Shown: positions 1 to 9,660 of the stretch, in pieces
Layout: each line of letters starts with the position of its first letter
Numbering within the stretch: position 1 is the first letter of the stretch
Source: Rhodothermales bacterium
Lineage (GTDB): Bacteria; Bacteroidota; Rhodothermia; Rhodothermales; VXPQ01
Assembly (NCBI GenBank): GCA_022821845.1
Contig: JAJECT010000012.1
Span: 67,466 to 131,465 of the forward strand
DNA: 64,000 nt
Direction of reading: 5' to 3'
Position numbers and translations under genes: made by a program
Notes under the pieces: model-generated
Told to the model about the DNA's origin: nothing
Databases searched by the model: none
What the model saw: only the letters and a program-made list of their open reading frames with translations

Positions 1-932
1 GAGACTGGGCGTGGGAGCATATCTGGGCCACATTCTCGTTCTTCGGAATGTTGTTGTTCAATGGCGCGCTGGCGCTGGTTACGCTGGGCGATCTTGCCGC
101 CATTTACGCTGCCGTTCCAGCGCGCGACCTGATGACGCTGGGCGTATTCGGCGCGGGATGGGGCGTCGGGGCGGTGCTTTTCGGCGTGGGCATGGACCGG
201 TTGGGCATGGCGCTGGGCTACCCAATCATCATGGGCCTTATCGCCAGTATGGGGGCGCTGGTTCCATTGCTTGTTTTTTATCCCGGACAGGTGTGGGCGC
301 TGCAAGGCCTGGTTCTTTTGTCGGGAACGGCCCTGGTGCTGTTCGGGATTGCGCTTTCGGCGCGGGCCGGGGCGAAGAACGCAACCGAAAACGCGCCGGA
401 AGCATCTTCAGGTCGTCGCGCTTTCAGGGGGGCGATCATGATTGCGATAGCCGCAGGCCTTTTGTCCAGCCTCCCGAATGTGGGCATTAACTTTGGCGCG
501 CGCATGGTGGACGAAGCCATGGCCGCCGGCGTATCGTCGGTGTTTGCAGGCAACGCCGTCTGGGGCCTTTTTTTCGCGCTGGGGTTTCTTGTGAACTTTG
601 CCTGGTGTCTGTTTCTGATGATTCGGAAGGGTTCCATGGGTGCGTTCGCAGGTCCTGGCGCGGGCCGGAATATTTTGCTCGGCGCAGCCATGGGCGCTAT
701 GTGGATCGGCAGTTTTTACGCCTATGGCATGGGGGCGGCGAACCTTGGGGCATGGGGCGCGATTCTTGGTTGGCCCATTTTCATTGCCTTGTCCATTGTC
801 GTGGGCAACCTGTGGGGGCTTTGGCGAGGGGAATGGAAGGAAGCCTCGGCTCGTTCTCGCGCCCTGCTCAACCGTAGCCTGATTATGATGACCATAGCGG
901 TCGTTGTCATAGCCATAAGCCAGGTTTTATAG
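1..932 (+). CDS. RhaT-family sugar:proton symporter (5' end outside window)
   Basis: The reading frame is open from the window edge; the first in-window ATG (48) lies inside a membrane helix, so the true start is upstream. What remains is about 309 residues of very hydrophobic sequence with repeated Gly/Ala-rich helices, typical of the drug/metabolite-transporter-like L-rhamnose:H+ symporter family (RhaT), including the N-terminal WAWEHIW segment and the C-terminal pattern of a glycine-rich helix followed by a WPIF stretch. It would sit in the inner membrane and import a deoxy sugar or related sugar. It heads a plus-strand series of secreted and sugar-related genes, which supports a carbohydrate role. 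The exact substrate cannot be told from the sequence. Confidence 0.75.
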   Translation, partial: DWAWEHIWATFSFFGMLLFNGALALVTLGDLAAIYAAVPARDLMTLGVFGAGWGVGAVLFGVGMDRLGMALGYPIIMGLIASMGALVPLLVFYPGQVWALQGLVLLSGTALVLFGIALSARAGAKNATENAPEASSGRRAFRGAIMIAIAAGLLSSLPNVGINFGARMVDEAMAAGVSSVFAGNAVWGLFFALGFLVNFAWCLFLMIRKGSMGAFAGPGAGRNILLGAAMGAMWIGSFYAYGMGAANLGAWGAILGWPIFIALSIVVGNLWGLWRGEWKEASARSRALLNRSLIMMTIAVVVIAISQVL

Positions 933-956
933 CCTCTGAATCAGCTTCGCAAGATC

Positions 957-1799
957 ATGATGCGTCATACAGCAAGGTTTTTCCTGCCCGCAGCCGCGTT
1001 CTGTTGTCTGGCGGCGGGCGTTTTCACCGCCGCGCACCGGGATACCGGCGCCGCATCCAGTATTTATCTGCCGCCCGAAGGCATGGTCGAGATTCCCGAC
1101 GGCGATTTCCGCATGCAGGTCGAATACCGGTGGCGCGAAGGCTTGACCAACGATACGCTCGTCGTGGATGCGCTTGGACACCGGTATCGCACCACGAGCA
1201 CGCTGCATCTTCCGGCGTATTATATCGACCGGACGGAAGTCACGAACCGCGATTACAAGGCGTTTATGGACGCCACCGGCTACGAACCTGTCTGGCCCGA
1301 AAATTTTCTGAAACACTGGACGGACGGGTCGTACCCGCGCGGCCTGGCCGATCATCCGGTTGTGTGGGTGTCTCTGGAGGACGCCCGGACCTACGCCGAA
1401 TGGGCGGGCAAACGATTGCCGACGGAGGCAGAGTGGCAGAAGGCGGCCCAGGGAACGGACGGGCGGGCGTGGCCCTGGGGGGGATTGTTCGATCCGCAGA
1501 AAGCGAATACCGATTCCGAGGGGACGCTCCCGGTCGGCAGTTATCCGGCGGGCGCAAGCCCGTACGGCGTGCTGGATATGGCCGGCAACGTATGGGAGTG
1601 GACCGATTCCTGGCAGACGGACGGGTACCACGAATATTCGTGGCTGCGCGGGGGAAGTTATTTTCATGCGAAGGGCAGCCTATGGTACATGCAGGGCGGC
1701 CCCGTAGCGGTGTACCAGCGCACGAAATTCTGGCATATGACGCCCGCCCTCAACCGGACGCCCACGATCGGTTTCCGGTGCGTCCAGGATGTCTCCTGA
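957..1799 (+). CDS. Secreted SUMF1/formylglycine-enzyme-fold protein, catalytic cysteines absent
   Basis: A 280-residue protein with an N-terminal signal peptide (about residues 1-33) followed by a full FGE-sulfatase domain: the GMVEIPDGDFRM opening, YYIDRTEVTNRDYKAFM, the WAGKRLPTEAEWQKAA segment, the GVLDMAGNVWEWTDSW segment, RGGSYF and the final GFRCV. These are the hallmarks of the SUMF1 family. In true formylglycine-generating enzymes two cysteines follow the RGGSY region; here that stretch reads HAKGSLWYM and the only cysteine in the mature protein is the one in GFRCV, so sulfatase activation is unlikely. Family members of this kind often act as binding or structural modules in secreted proteins. 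It starts 24 bases after the symporter stop, in an apparent operon. Confidence 0.8.
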   Translation: MMRHTARFFLPAAAFCCLAAGVFTAAHRDTGAASSIYLPPEGMVEIPDGDFRMQVEYRWREGLTNDTLVVDALGHRYRTTSTLHLPAYYIDRTEVTNRDYKAFMDATGYEPVWPENFLKHWTDGSYPRGLADHPVVWVSLEDARTYAEWAGKRLPTEAEWQKAAQGTDGRAWPWGGLFDPQKANTDSEGTLPVGSYPAGASPYGVLDMAGNVWEWTDSWQTDGYHEYSWLRGGSYFHAKGSLWYMQGGPVAVYQRTKFWHMTPALNRTPTIGFRCVQDVS

Positions 1800-1808
1800 C
1801 CCGGCGTC

Positions 1809-4088
1809 ATGCGCCCATCTTCCCCTGTCAACCCTGCCTTGCCCCAGCCTCTCATGCATACCGGAATACGTCCGCCTCGCGTCTTCGTCCTGGCCGGCAT
1901 ACTGCTGTCCCTGTCCCTCGTCGTTCCTCCGACAACGCTGGCGGACGCCGAAATACGCTACATTCCGTCTCGAGAAAACCCGCGGCAGGTGGTTCTGGAA
2001 AACGACCATGTGCGTTATGCGCTATCCCTTGATCGCGGCGTGCGCCTGGCGGAACTGGTTGATAAAAGGAATGGTGCAGACCTGCTGGCGGGCAACGCCC
2101 CGCTGGCGTTCGTATCGGTGCACCAGCCCTGGCCGTTCAACGACGTGGGGCATGACATATTGACCCTCGAAGAGGTACAGGAGGATGGGCATGTCGGCGT
2201 CATAACGCGCCACCGCGCAAGTTACGTGGAGAATACGTTTGTCGTAACGCAGCGGTTCGCGTTGGGCGATGGCGTCGAACTGGCCTGGACGGCCGATGTC
2301 AAGAACAACTCCATGGCCGGAGGGAATTACCGCGAGGCCCAGGCCGTAGAAGGATTGATTCGTTTCCCGTTGATGCAGGATATCGCGATAGGCCCGGAGG
2401 CGGGAAGGCATTATCTGATTCCGACGCAGGGCCGGTTTTTCTGCATCGATAGCCCGGACGATTTCGTGTTCTACTTTACGCGCGGGACCGATCCGAAAAT
2501 GCCCATCGACGTGTACAGCGACGAAACGCAAACCGGAATCTATTTTCACCTGCTCGACTCTGTGCTCGAATGGGATTTCGACGACAAGGACGCATACGTC
2601 AACCATACGTTTCTGCTGCATCAGGAGCCCCAGGACGAAGCGCGGGTGATGGACGCGCGCATTGCGCCGCACGAAGGCGACTGGCATGAATCGTTTCGGG
2701 TTTTCAGGAAATACATCCGCGACAACTTTGATTTTACCTATTACGAGCGCCCCGTGCAGGAGCGATATCGGGAGCGTTTCGTTTCTCACTTCACGTTTCT
2801 GTACGGTCGGGACATCTATGATTTCGAGCAGAACCGCTTCCGGATCGACGAATTTCTTGACGAGGGAGAAGCCAACTTCGGAGGCTACGATTACATGCTT
2901 CTCTGGCACGATTATCCCCGGATGGGCATTGACGACCGGGATCAGTTCGCGATGTACGAGGACCTGCCGGGAGGGCTGGACGGCGTACGCGAAATGGTGG
3001 ACCGCGCGCACCTGCGCGACGTGCAGGTTTTCATTCCGTACAAACCATGGGACATCATGCGCAAGGGCCAGAATCATTTTGTGGAGGAGGCGCGCATTGC
3101 CGAGGCCATCGGCGCGGATGGCGTATTTCTTGATACGATGCGGGACTCCGACATTGCTTTTCGGGAAGCGCTCGACGCCGTAAACCCGGAGAACGTTTTC
3201 GTGAGCGAAGGACGCCCGATCCTGGCGGACGCCGAACTTGTGACGGGGAGCTGGAATCAGCAGGGCGCCGCCACCAACAAGATGCCCAACGTGGATCTGT
3301 TTCGCTTCATTATACCCGAGCACAACGTACATAATATAAACCGCAGCGCCCGGGACCGCCGCGAACTGATACTGAATGCCTTGTTCAATGGCACGGGATT
3401 CATCGTGTGGGAGGATATTTTCGGGGAAATAAACCGGTATCCATGGGACGAACGGATTATGATCCGTCGCTATAGCCAGATCATTCGCGAGCACAGGGAT
3501 GGGTACCTGACGGACGCCCCGGAGCCGCTTGTGCCCGCGTTACACCCGGACCTGTTTGTGAATGCGTTTGTGTCTCGCGACAAGGCTGTGTATCCGGCCT
3601 ACGCGCTCAAGCGTTCCGGCGCGGGACAGCCTTCCCGCATGGATCCCCGGCGGGTCCTCGGGCCCTTCATGGAAGTGGACCACCCGGAAGATTGGCGGTA
3701 CGTGGACGTATGGAATCATCAGCCCATTCTTTCCCGTCGCGTCGATGGCAAGACGCAGCTCATTATGCCGGAGGAGCTTGCGGACGACATGGCTGTCGTT
3801 GTAGGCATGCCCGCCAACCTGCATGTTTCCCTGCAAAGCGATTCCCTGCACGTGGAGGTTCGCCATGCGTTGGAAGAGAGCGTCATTCACATCAATACGG
3901 TAGACAACCTGACCATGATGGAAGAGCATCGCCTTGAACTGCCCGGTTCCGGCGGCTCGGTCAGCCTGAACGACCTGGACCTTGATTTTCCCTACAAAGC
4001 GCTTGTCAAACTGATGCAGCGCGGCGTAGCGAAGGACGAAGTCGTCGTGGACGTGGGCTGGAAACAGTTCGATGTCGAATCCTATTGA
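1809..4088 (+). CDS. Secreted TIM-barrel-like putative glycoside hydrolase (DUF6259-like)
   Basis: A 759-residue protein; a second in-frame ATG at 1854 puts a clean signal peptide (hydrophobic stretch VFVLAGILLSLSLVV) right at the N-terminus and may be the real start. An N-terminal beta-rich region (about 50-300) precedes an alpha/beta barrel-like region (about 330-600) with segments resembling barrel strands: YDYMLLWHDYPRMG, VQVFIPYKPWDIM, GADGVFLDTMRDSD and NVFVSEGRPILAD, then a beta-rich C-terminus. The aspartate in FLDTM and the glutamate in VSEGR are good candidates for catalytic acids, by analogy with retaining glycosidases. The best family guess is DUF6259. Neighbours (sugar symporter, PmoA/PVC protein) support polysaccharide or glycoside use. 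The substrate is unknown. Confidence 0.6.
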   Translation: MRPSSPVNPALPQPLMHTGIRPPRVFVLAGILLSLSLVVPPTTLADAEIRYIPSRENPRQVVLENDHVRYALSLDRGVRLAELVDKRNGADLLAGNAPLAFVSVHQPWPFNDVGHDILTLEEVQEDGHVGVITRHRASYVENTFVVTQRFALGDGVELAWTADVKNNSMAGGNYREAQAVEGLIRFPLMQDIAIGPEAGRHYLIPTQGRFFCIDSPDDFVFYFTRGTDPKMPIDVYSDETQTGIYFHLLDSVLEWDFDDKDAYVNHTFLLHQEPQDEARVMDARIAPHEGDWHESFRVFRKYIRDNFDFTYYERPVQERYRERFVSHFTFLYGRDIYDFEQNRFRIDEFLDEGEANFGGYDYMLLWHDYPRMGIDDRDQFAMYEDLPGGLDGVREMVDRAHLRDVQVFIPYKPWDIMRKGQNHFVEEARIAEAIGADGVFLDTMRDSDIAFREALDAVNPENVFVSEGRPILADAELVTGSWNQQGAATNKMPNVDLFRFIIPEHNVHNINRSARDRRELILNALFNGTGFIVWEDIFGEINRYPWDERIMIRRYSQIIREHRDGYLTDAPEPLVPALHPDLFVNAFVSRDKAVYPAYALKRSGAGQPSRMDPRRVLGPFMEVDHPEDWRYVDVWNHQPILSRRVDGKTQLIMPEELADDMAVVVGMPANLHVSLQSDSLHVEVRHALEESVIHINTVDNLTMMEEHRLELPGSGGSVSLNDLDLDFPYKALVKLMQRGVAKDEVVVDVGWKQFDVESY

Positions 4089-4126
4089 GAAAAGACCGTC
4101 TTCCCTCGAAAAAGGCGTAAGCAAGC

Positions 4127-5428
4127 GTGTATCTGTCCGGCAATCATAAACGCGGCAAGTGGCTTCGGGTCGATTCGGCTCGCATATTGAAACGCCTGTT
4201 TTTTTGCGAGCGCGCGCTCATTATTGCGCAGGCAGGTTGGCTTCCGTCCATTGCGTCGTTCGAAGCCAAGACCACGCTGCCTCGCTTGTTATGGGAAGAC
4301 AGCCTTATTGCAGACCAGTTGCGCGAGCGGATATTCGAACTGAAATTTCCGAGCCGCATTCTGGAAATTGGCGACGATGCGCCGCTTATTGACGTTTTCG
4401 AGGCGGCGCTCGACGCTCCGGGGCCGGAAGCGTTCCTGTGGTCTCTGGCGCGCGTATTCAAGCCTGCGCTCCGCGATATCTATCTTGCCTTTGGCGACGA
4501 GGCGGACGAACTGTCCCAGGGACCCATACGAAGGCATATTCGCATCGCGGCAGCGGAGAAAGCGGCGCAGGCAGCATGGCTGGACGATGCCGCCGAAGCG
4601 ATGTTCGCCGAGGCGCCGCAACGCAGGGAGGAAGCCGAGCGATGGACCGAGGCGCTTGCCGACTGGCTCCAGGCTACAGGCGGCGTTTCGTTCGATGCGC
4701 CCGCAGCGGCAGACCCTCCCGCACTGCCCGGAAGGCAGCCTTTCCGCCAGACGGACATCCCCGCCCGCGATCCGCAATTTCATCTTACAAGGTACTATTG
4801 GCCAGACATCGTCGATTCCTCGTTTGGATATGGAGAGGGGATACGCATGCAGTTGCGCAGCGCCGTAAGCCATGTGAACGAGGTTTGGGCCGTTGAGACC
4901 GCAGGGGCCATTCTGCACGCCTTCGCCGACGAACTGGGCTGGGAATACATCCGGGATACGGCCCGATGGACGTATGACGAAGCCCGGCATACCCGTATGG
5001 GGTTCCAGCGATTGCGCGACTGGGGATTCGATGTGTCCGATATCCCGCTGGGAAGTTATCTTTATGAAAGTACTGGCGGGCAGGATCCTGCTATGCGCCT
5101 GGGGATGTTGCATCATTTCGAGGCCAAGAACATTGGCAAGAAGGCGCAACGCCGGGACGCGTTCGAGACGTACCAGGACCGCGCGAGCCAGCGCGATATG
5201 GATTTTGACTGGGCCGACGAAACGATGCACGCGCATTATGGCAAGGTGTGGCTTCAGGCCCTTGCTCAAAAACATCCGGATCGCATCCCGGACATCCCGG
5301 CGCTTCGCATGCGTTGCGAGGCGCTGGTTCTGCGGGAAATAGAAGATGCGACGGATTCGGAGAAAGAAGATATACGCGCATTGGCCGAGACCATGATAAC
5401 CAAAGCCGAAAGTTTACTACATGCTTGA
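4127..5428 (+). CDS. Ferritin-like di-iron protein of unknown substrate
   Basis: 433 residues from a GTG start 38 bases after the previous stop; no signal peptide, so cytoplasmic. The C-terminal half (about 240-400) carries the full ligand set of a four-helix di-iron protein: a glutamate in WAVETAG, an ExxH in DEARH, a glutamate in HHFEAKN and a second ExxH in DETMH. The N-terminal 200 residues are helical and acidic and match nothing I know. The layout recalls DUF455/MiaE-type and other ferritin-like oxygenases, but I do not recognise a named subfamily. It sits between two secreted sugar-related genes, so a redox or oxygenase step on an imported catabolite is possible (inference). Confidence 0.6.
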   Translation: MYLSGNHKRGKWLRVDSARILKRLFFCERALIIAQAGWLPSIASFEAKTTLPRLLWEDSLIADQLRERIFELKFPSRILEIGDDAPLIDVFEAALDAPGPEAFLWSLARVFKPALRDIYLAFGDEADELSQGPIRRHIRIAAAEKAAQAAWLDDAAEAMFAEAPQRREEAERWTEALADWLQATGGVSFDAPAAADPPALPGRQPFRQTDIPARDPQFHLTRYYWPDIVDSSFGYGEGIRMQLRSAVSHVNEVWAVETAGAILHAFADELGWEYIRDTARWTYDEARHTRMGFQRLRDWGFDVSDIPLGSYLYESTGGQDPAMRLGMLHHFEAKNIGKKAQRRDAFETYQDRASQRDMDFDWADETMHAHYGKVWLQALAQKHPDRIPDIPALRMRCEALVLREIEDATDSEKEDIRALAETMITKAESLLHA

Positions 5429-5460
5429 ACGGGAACGCCCGCTGACGTTTTCCGCTGAGT

Positions 5461-8400
5461 ATGCCGTACCTGCTTCATGCACTAACTCCCAAACCCATGC
5501 TCCCTCGTTTACGCTATCCCAAACGTTCGACAAAGTCCGCCCTCTGGACGATTTCGCTTTGCGCAGGCCTTGCTTTTTTGGCGGGTTTCGTCGTTTTGCA
5601 GGGTCCGCCGGAATCCGGCGACGGAGCAGATTTATCGCGCTTCGCCGCCGAGGAGATCCTGCGCAGCGCGTCTCCCGCGCCCGCCGCCACGTTCTCGACG
5701 CTGCCTGCGCGGCCCGACGAGACGGAGCTCGTCATCAGGCAGGATGCGGAAGGTTCGAGTCTTTTCATACTCAGAGCGGGAAGCGAGGATACCCTGGTGA
5801 CGGTGCAGGCCAAGCCGGATCACCGCCCGTTTCTCCATCCCATCCAGGCCCCGGACGGACGCGGCATGTTTACCGAGTACAGCCCGGGCCACCATCCGCA
5901 CCAGACGGGTCTGTACTGGGGATTTACCCGCGTCAACGGGCGCGATTATTTTCATCATCCCGAAGGAGACTACTGGCGGCGGGTTTCCGTGGATGTGTTG
6001 ACGCAGCAGGGCGAGCAGGTCAGTTGGAGAACCATCTACGATTTGCTCGATGAAGAAGGAGAAACCGTGCTCACCGAGACGCAGGTCTGGTCCATGATCG
6101 AGGAAGACGGGCGATATTTTCTTGATCTCGAATGGAGCGGAGAAGCGAAGACGGATGTGCTGATCGGGGAATTCGACTACGGCGGTCTGTTTCTGCGGAT
6201 GCCGTGGACCCGGGGCATAGAAGGTTCGGCGGTGAATGCGGCGCGGCAGCGAAACCAGGCCGCCGAAGGCCAGCGCGCCATGTGGCTGGACGTGGGGATG
6301 CAGGTCGAAGGACGGGACGACAGGGCGCATGTGGCGATATTCGATCATCCCGACAACAAAGGCTTTCCGCATCCCTGGCGCGTGGATGGGCAACTGGGCG
6401 TGGGTCCGGTCCGCGCCCGGCTCGGAGGCTGGATGATCTCGGGAGGCGAGACGGAAAGCATACAGCATCGGCTCATGTTTTACACGGGCACGATGAATAA
6501 TGCCGAAATCCGGAATCAATGGGAGCGTTACATTGGCATGGAAGGCGAACAGTATTCTGTGGTAGCGCTCTGGGACCTGGCGCAGCGCGAAGGCCGCCAG
6601 GCGGAATTTCTGACGCCGGATCGGGCGGTGGACATCATGACGCTGGTTGACGGCTTTAAGGTGAATTCCTGGGCGAACGAGCCGATGATCACGCAGCCGA
6701 TGGCCTTTGCCTGGGACGATCGCGGACGGCTATGGGTCGCTGAAAATCGCGACTATGAAACCCGCCGGATCGGGTTCTCGAATTCCGGGGACAGCCGCAT
6801 TCTCATTCTGGAGGACACGGATCGGGATGGCGTGGCGGATAGCCGCAAGGTGTTTCTGGAAGGCATACCGTTTCCGTCGGCGCTCGCGGTCGGGTTCGGC
6901 GGGGTGTATCTTGGCGCGCCGCCCCATCTCTTGTTCATTCCGGATCGCGATGGAGACGATGTGGCCGACGTGGACGATATCGAAATTCTTCTTACGGGCT
7001 GGGGCATCCGGGATCGCCACGAGGTGCTCAACAGCTTTCACTGGGGGCCGGACGGCTGGCTCTATGGGCTGGAGGGGTTCGCCACCCCCTCCAGGGTGCA
7101 CAAGCCCGTTCCCGGAGAGCAGGTCTACAAGCAGGGCGACCCCTTCCCCGAAGATATTCTTGAGGGAGAGGGCGTCGACATAGACGGGGGCGTATGGCGG
7201 TACCACCCCACGAAGGATCGGTTCGAGGTGGTTGCGCATGGTTTCAGCAATCCCTGGGGCATTGATTACGACGCCAAGGGCGAGTTCTTCATCACGGCCT
7301 GTGTGATTCCGCATGTATTCCATGTCATCCAGGGCGGCATTTTTCATCGCCAGGGCGGGCAGCATTTCAATCCGTACGTCTACAGCGATATTCGCACCAT
7401 CGCCGAGCACCGCCATCGATCGGCGCACGGAGGCGCCCGGGTATACCAGTCGGATGCTTTCCCGGAAGAGCAGCAGGGACGGTTGTTCATGGCGAACATT
7501 CACGAACATGCGGTGCTATCGGATATCCTTACGCCCAGGGGATCGGGATATGTGGCGACGGAGGGCGAAGACTTCATGCTGGCCAACAATGCGCAGTGGG
7601 TCGGTTTCAGCATGGAAGTGGGTCCCGGGGGAGACCTGTACGTACTGGATTGGCATGACGGGGCCATCTGCGGCAACGATGTGCTGGACAAGGATACGGG
7701 GCGGATATTCCGAATTGCTCCTGAAACTTCGCTCGCGGAGGACTGGGAAGGGCGCTACGACGATCTCCGAAACTTGTCCGACGCGCAGTTGGCTGCGCTG
7801 CAAACAAGCGTAAGCGACTGGCATTCGCGCCGCGCGCGGGTCATTTTACAGTACCGCGCCACGCAACGTCCCATCGACGCCGAGGCGCAGCAGGCGCTTC
7901 GCGCGCAGTTTGACGCCCACGAGAATCCGGACTATCGCCTGCGGGGGATGTGGTCCTTGCATGTCGCCGGGTTGCTCGCCGGGGAACGCCTGATGGAGGC
8001 GCTGACCGACGAGGACGAATACGTGCGCGCGTGGGCCATACAGTTGCTTGTGGAGGATATGGATGCCAGTGAAGCTGCGCTGGAGCAATTCGCGCATATG
8101 GCGGAGATGGATCCGGCTCCTGTAGTGCGCAAGTATCTGGCCTCCGCCTTGCAGCGAATGCCTCATGAAAACCGGTGGGCTATTGCCGAGGCCCTGGTGG
8201 GGCGTGCGGAAGACGCCGACGACCACAACATTCCCAAAATGATCTGGTTCGGGGTAGAGCCGCTGGTCCCGGAAGACCCGGATCGCGCGCTGGCGCTTGC
8301 CGCCGAGAGCAGCCTTCCGCTGGTGACCACCTTCATTGCCCGTCGCGCCGTGGACGCGGAGAGGCTCGAACCGCTGGTCGAAGCGCTTGTCCGCTATGGC

Positions 8401-9462
8401 GACGTACGCAAGGCGTTGCTGCAAGGCATGCGGGATGGCCTGGAAGGGTACGGCGACATCGCCGCGCCGCCCGGATGGGATGCGCTCTACGACATGCTCC
8501 GGGAAGACGAGGAAATGGCGCCGCTGGCCCTGGAGATTGCGCAGATTTTCGGGGATTCGGACGCTGGCGACGCGCTGCTTGCTGCGCTCCGGGACGAAAC
8601 CATGGATATGGATGTCCGCCGCGGCGCCCTGAACAGCCTGATCGAGACGCAGCACGCCGGGCTTGTCGCCGAGCTTCCGGTCCTGATGAAAGACCCTGAC
8701 TTTCGGGTCGATGCGATTCGGGCGGTGGCGGTTTTCGACGAGGAAAGCCTTGGGGTCGTTTTGATGAAAGCCTACCCCGCGTTCAATTCGATGGAGCAAC
8801 GCGCGACGCTGGAGACGCTGGCGTCGCGCCCCACGTATGGCTGGATGCTCACCGAGGCCATCCAGTCCGGCGCCATTGCGCGGGAGGAAGTGCCTGCGTA
8901 CGTCGCCCGGCAATTGCGCCGCGTGGTGGGGAGCGGATTCGTGGAAGTATGGGGTCCAATAGACGACGGCCCCTCGGACGACGACGAAGCGTTCGCGGCC
9001 TATCGCAAGTTGCTTACCCCGGAAGCGATCGCTGCCGCCGACCCGTCCCGGGGACGTTTGCTGTACGACCGGGTTTGCGCCGCATGCCATGTGATGTACG
9101 ATGTCGGGGGGCTGATAGGCCCCGACCTCACCGGGTCGAACCGGACCGACATCGAGTACATTCTTTCGAATGTGCTGACCCCCAGCGCGGACATCCAGGA
9201 CGACTATCGCATGACGATCGTGACCATGCGCGACGGCCAGACCCTGATCGGCAACGTTTCCAACGAAACGGAGCGGCAGTTGACGTTGCGCATTGTCGGG
9301 CGGGGGGATGTGGCGCTTGAGAAGTCCGGGATCCAGTCGCGGGAAGTGTCCGCCAATTCGCTCATGCCGGAAGGCCTCTTCCGCGCCCTGACCGACGAAC
9401 AAGTGCTGGATATCGTGTCCTATTTGCACGCCAGCGAGCAAGTCGCGCCCCCCGGAGAGTAA
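5461..9462 (+). CDS. PmoA-like / PVC-type dehydrogenase / HEAT / cytochrome c fusion
   Basis: A 1333-residue, membrane-anchored or secreted protein; a hydrophobic segment follows at about 26-46 (an alternative ATG lies at 5497). Domains in order: a PmoA/DUF6807-like region (about 60-385, with HHPHQTGLYWGF), a PVC-type membrane-bound dehydrogenase beta-propeller (about 390-770, with GRLWVAENRDYE, ILEDTDRDGVAD and the YVLDWHDGAICGND end), helical HEAT-like repeats (about 790-1150), and a C-terminal haem-binding domain with C1206-A-A-C-H1210 and distal SNSLMPEG-like methionine region. Such propeller-cytochrome proteins are thought to oxidise sugars or alcohols in the periplasm and pass electrons to the haem. 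Having the PmoA-like domain in the same chain is the notable part. It ends the plus-strand cluster. Confidence 0.8.
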   Translation: MPYLLHALTPKPMLPRLRYPKRSTKSALWTISLCAGLAFLAGFVVLQGPPESGDGADLSRFAAEEILRSASPAPAATFSTLPARPDETELVIRQDAEGSSLFILRAGSEDTLVTVQAKPDHRPFLHPIQAPDGRGMFTEYSPGHHPHQTGLYWGFTRVNGRDYFHHPEGDYWRRVSVDVLTQQGEQVSWRTIYDLLDEEGETVLTETQVWSMIEEDGRYFLDLEWSGEAKTDVLIGEFDYGGLFLRMPWTRGIEGSAVNAARQRNQAAEGQRAMWLDVGMQVEGRDDRAHVAIFDHPDNKGFPHPWRVDGQLGVGPVRARLGGWMISGGETESIQHRLMFYTGTMNNAEIRNQWERYIGMEGEQYSVVALWDLAQREGRQAEFLTPDRAVDIMTLVDGFKVNSWANEPMITQPMAFAWDDRGRLWVAENRDYETRRIGFSNSGDSRILILEDTDRDGVADSRKVFLEGIPFPSALAVGFGGVYLGAPPHLLFIPDRDGDDVADVDDIEILLTGWGIRDRHEVLNSFHWGPDGWLYGLEGFATPSRVHKPVPGEQVYKQGDPFPEDILEGEGVDIDGGVWRYHPTKDRFEVVAHGFSNPWGIDYDAKGEFFITACVIPHVFHVIQGGIFHRQGGQHFNPYVYSDIRTIAEHRHRSAHGGARVYQSDAFPEEQQGRLFMANIHEHAVLSDILTPRGSGYVATEGEDFMLANNAQWVGFSMEVGPGGDLYVLDWHDGAICGNDVLDKDTGRIFRIAPETSLAEDWEGRYDDLRNLSDAQLAALQTSVSDWHSRRARVILQYRATQRPIDAEAQQALRAQFDAHENPDYRLRGMWSLHVAGLLAGERLMEALTDEDEYVRAWAIQLLVEDMDASEAALEQFAHMAEMDPAPVVRKYLASALQRMPHENRWAIAEALVGRAEDADDHNIPKMIWFGVEPLVPEDPDRALALAAESSLPLVTTFIARRAVDAERLEPLVEALVRYGDVRKALLQGMRDGLEGYGDIAAPPGWDALYDMLREDEEMAPLALEIAQIFGDSDAGDALLAALRDETMDMDVRRGALNSLIETQHAGLVAELPVLMKDPDFRVDAIRAVAVFDEESLGVVLMKAYPAFNSMEQRATLETLASRPTYGWMLTEAIQSGAIAREEVPAYVARQLRRVVGSGFVEVWGPIDDGPSDDDEAFAAYRKLLTPEAIAAADPSRGRLLYDRVCAACHVMYDVGGLIGPDLTGSNRTDIEYILSNVLTPSADIQDDYRMTIVTMRDGQTLIGNVSNETERQLTLRIVGRGDVALEKSGIQSREVSANSLMPEGLFRALTDEQVLDIVSYLHASEQVAPPGE

Positions 9463-9660
9463 AAAGAAGCGTAAAAACGACGGTTTTTCGTTCCTGCGCG
9501 CCCTTATTTCGCGTTTCGCGCTTGCGCAATTGCCTTTTTGGAAGTATGTTTCGTTTATTACGGGCGGGCCGCTTTTGAGAAGCCAGCGCTTTTCAGGGGG
9601 CGGCGCCTGTTTCGAAACACCTTCAACACGTACTTAGCCTAAAGTCATACCTCTACGCAC
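9463..9660. other. Intergenic region with weak hairpin
   Basis: About 200 bases separate the PVC fusion gene from the next small gene. AAAAAC (9473-9478) and GTTTTT (9483-9488) can form a short stem after the stop codon, a weak terminator candidate. The rest is unremarkable. Confidence 0.25.

Noticed and set aside
957..1799. Active formylglycine-generating enzyme
   Set aside because: Both catalytic cysteine positions are replaced.
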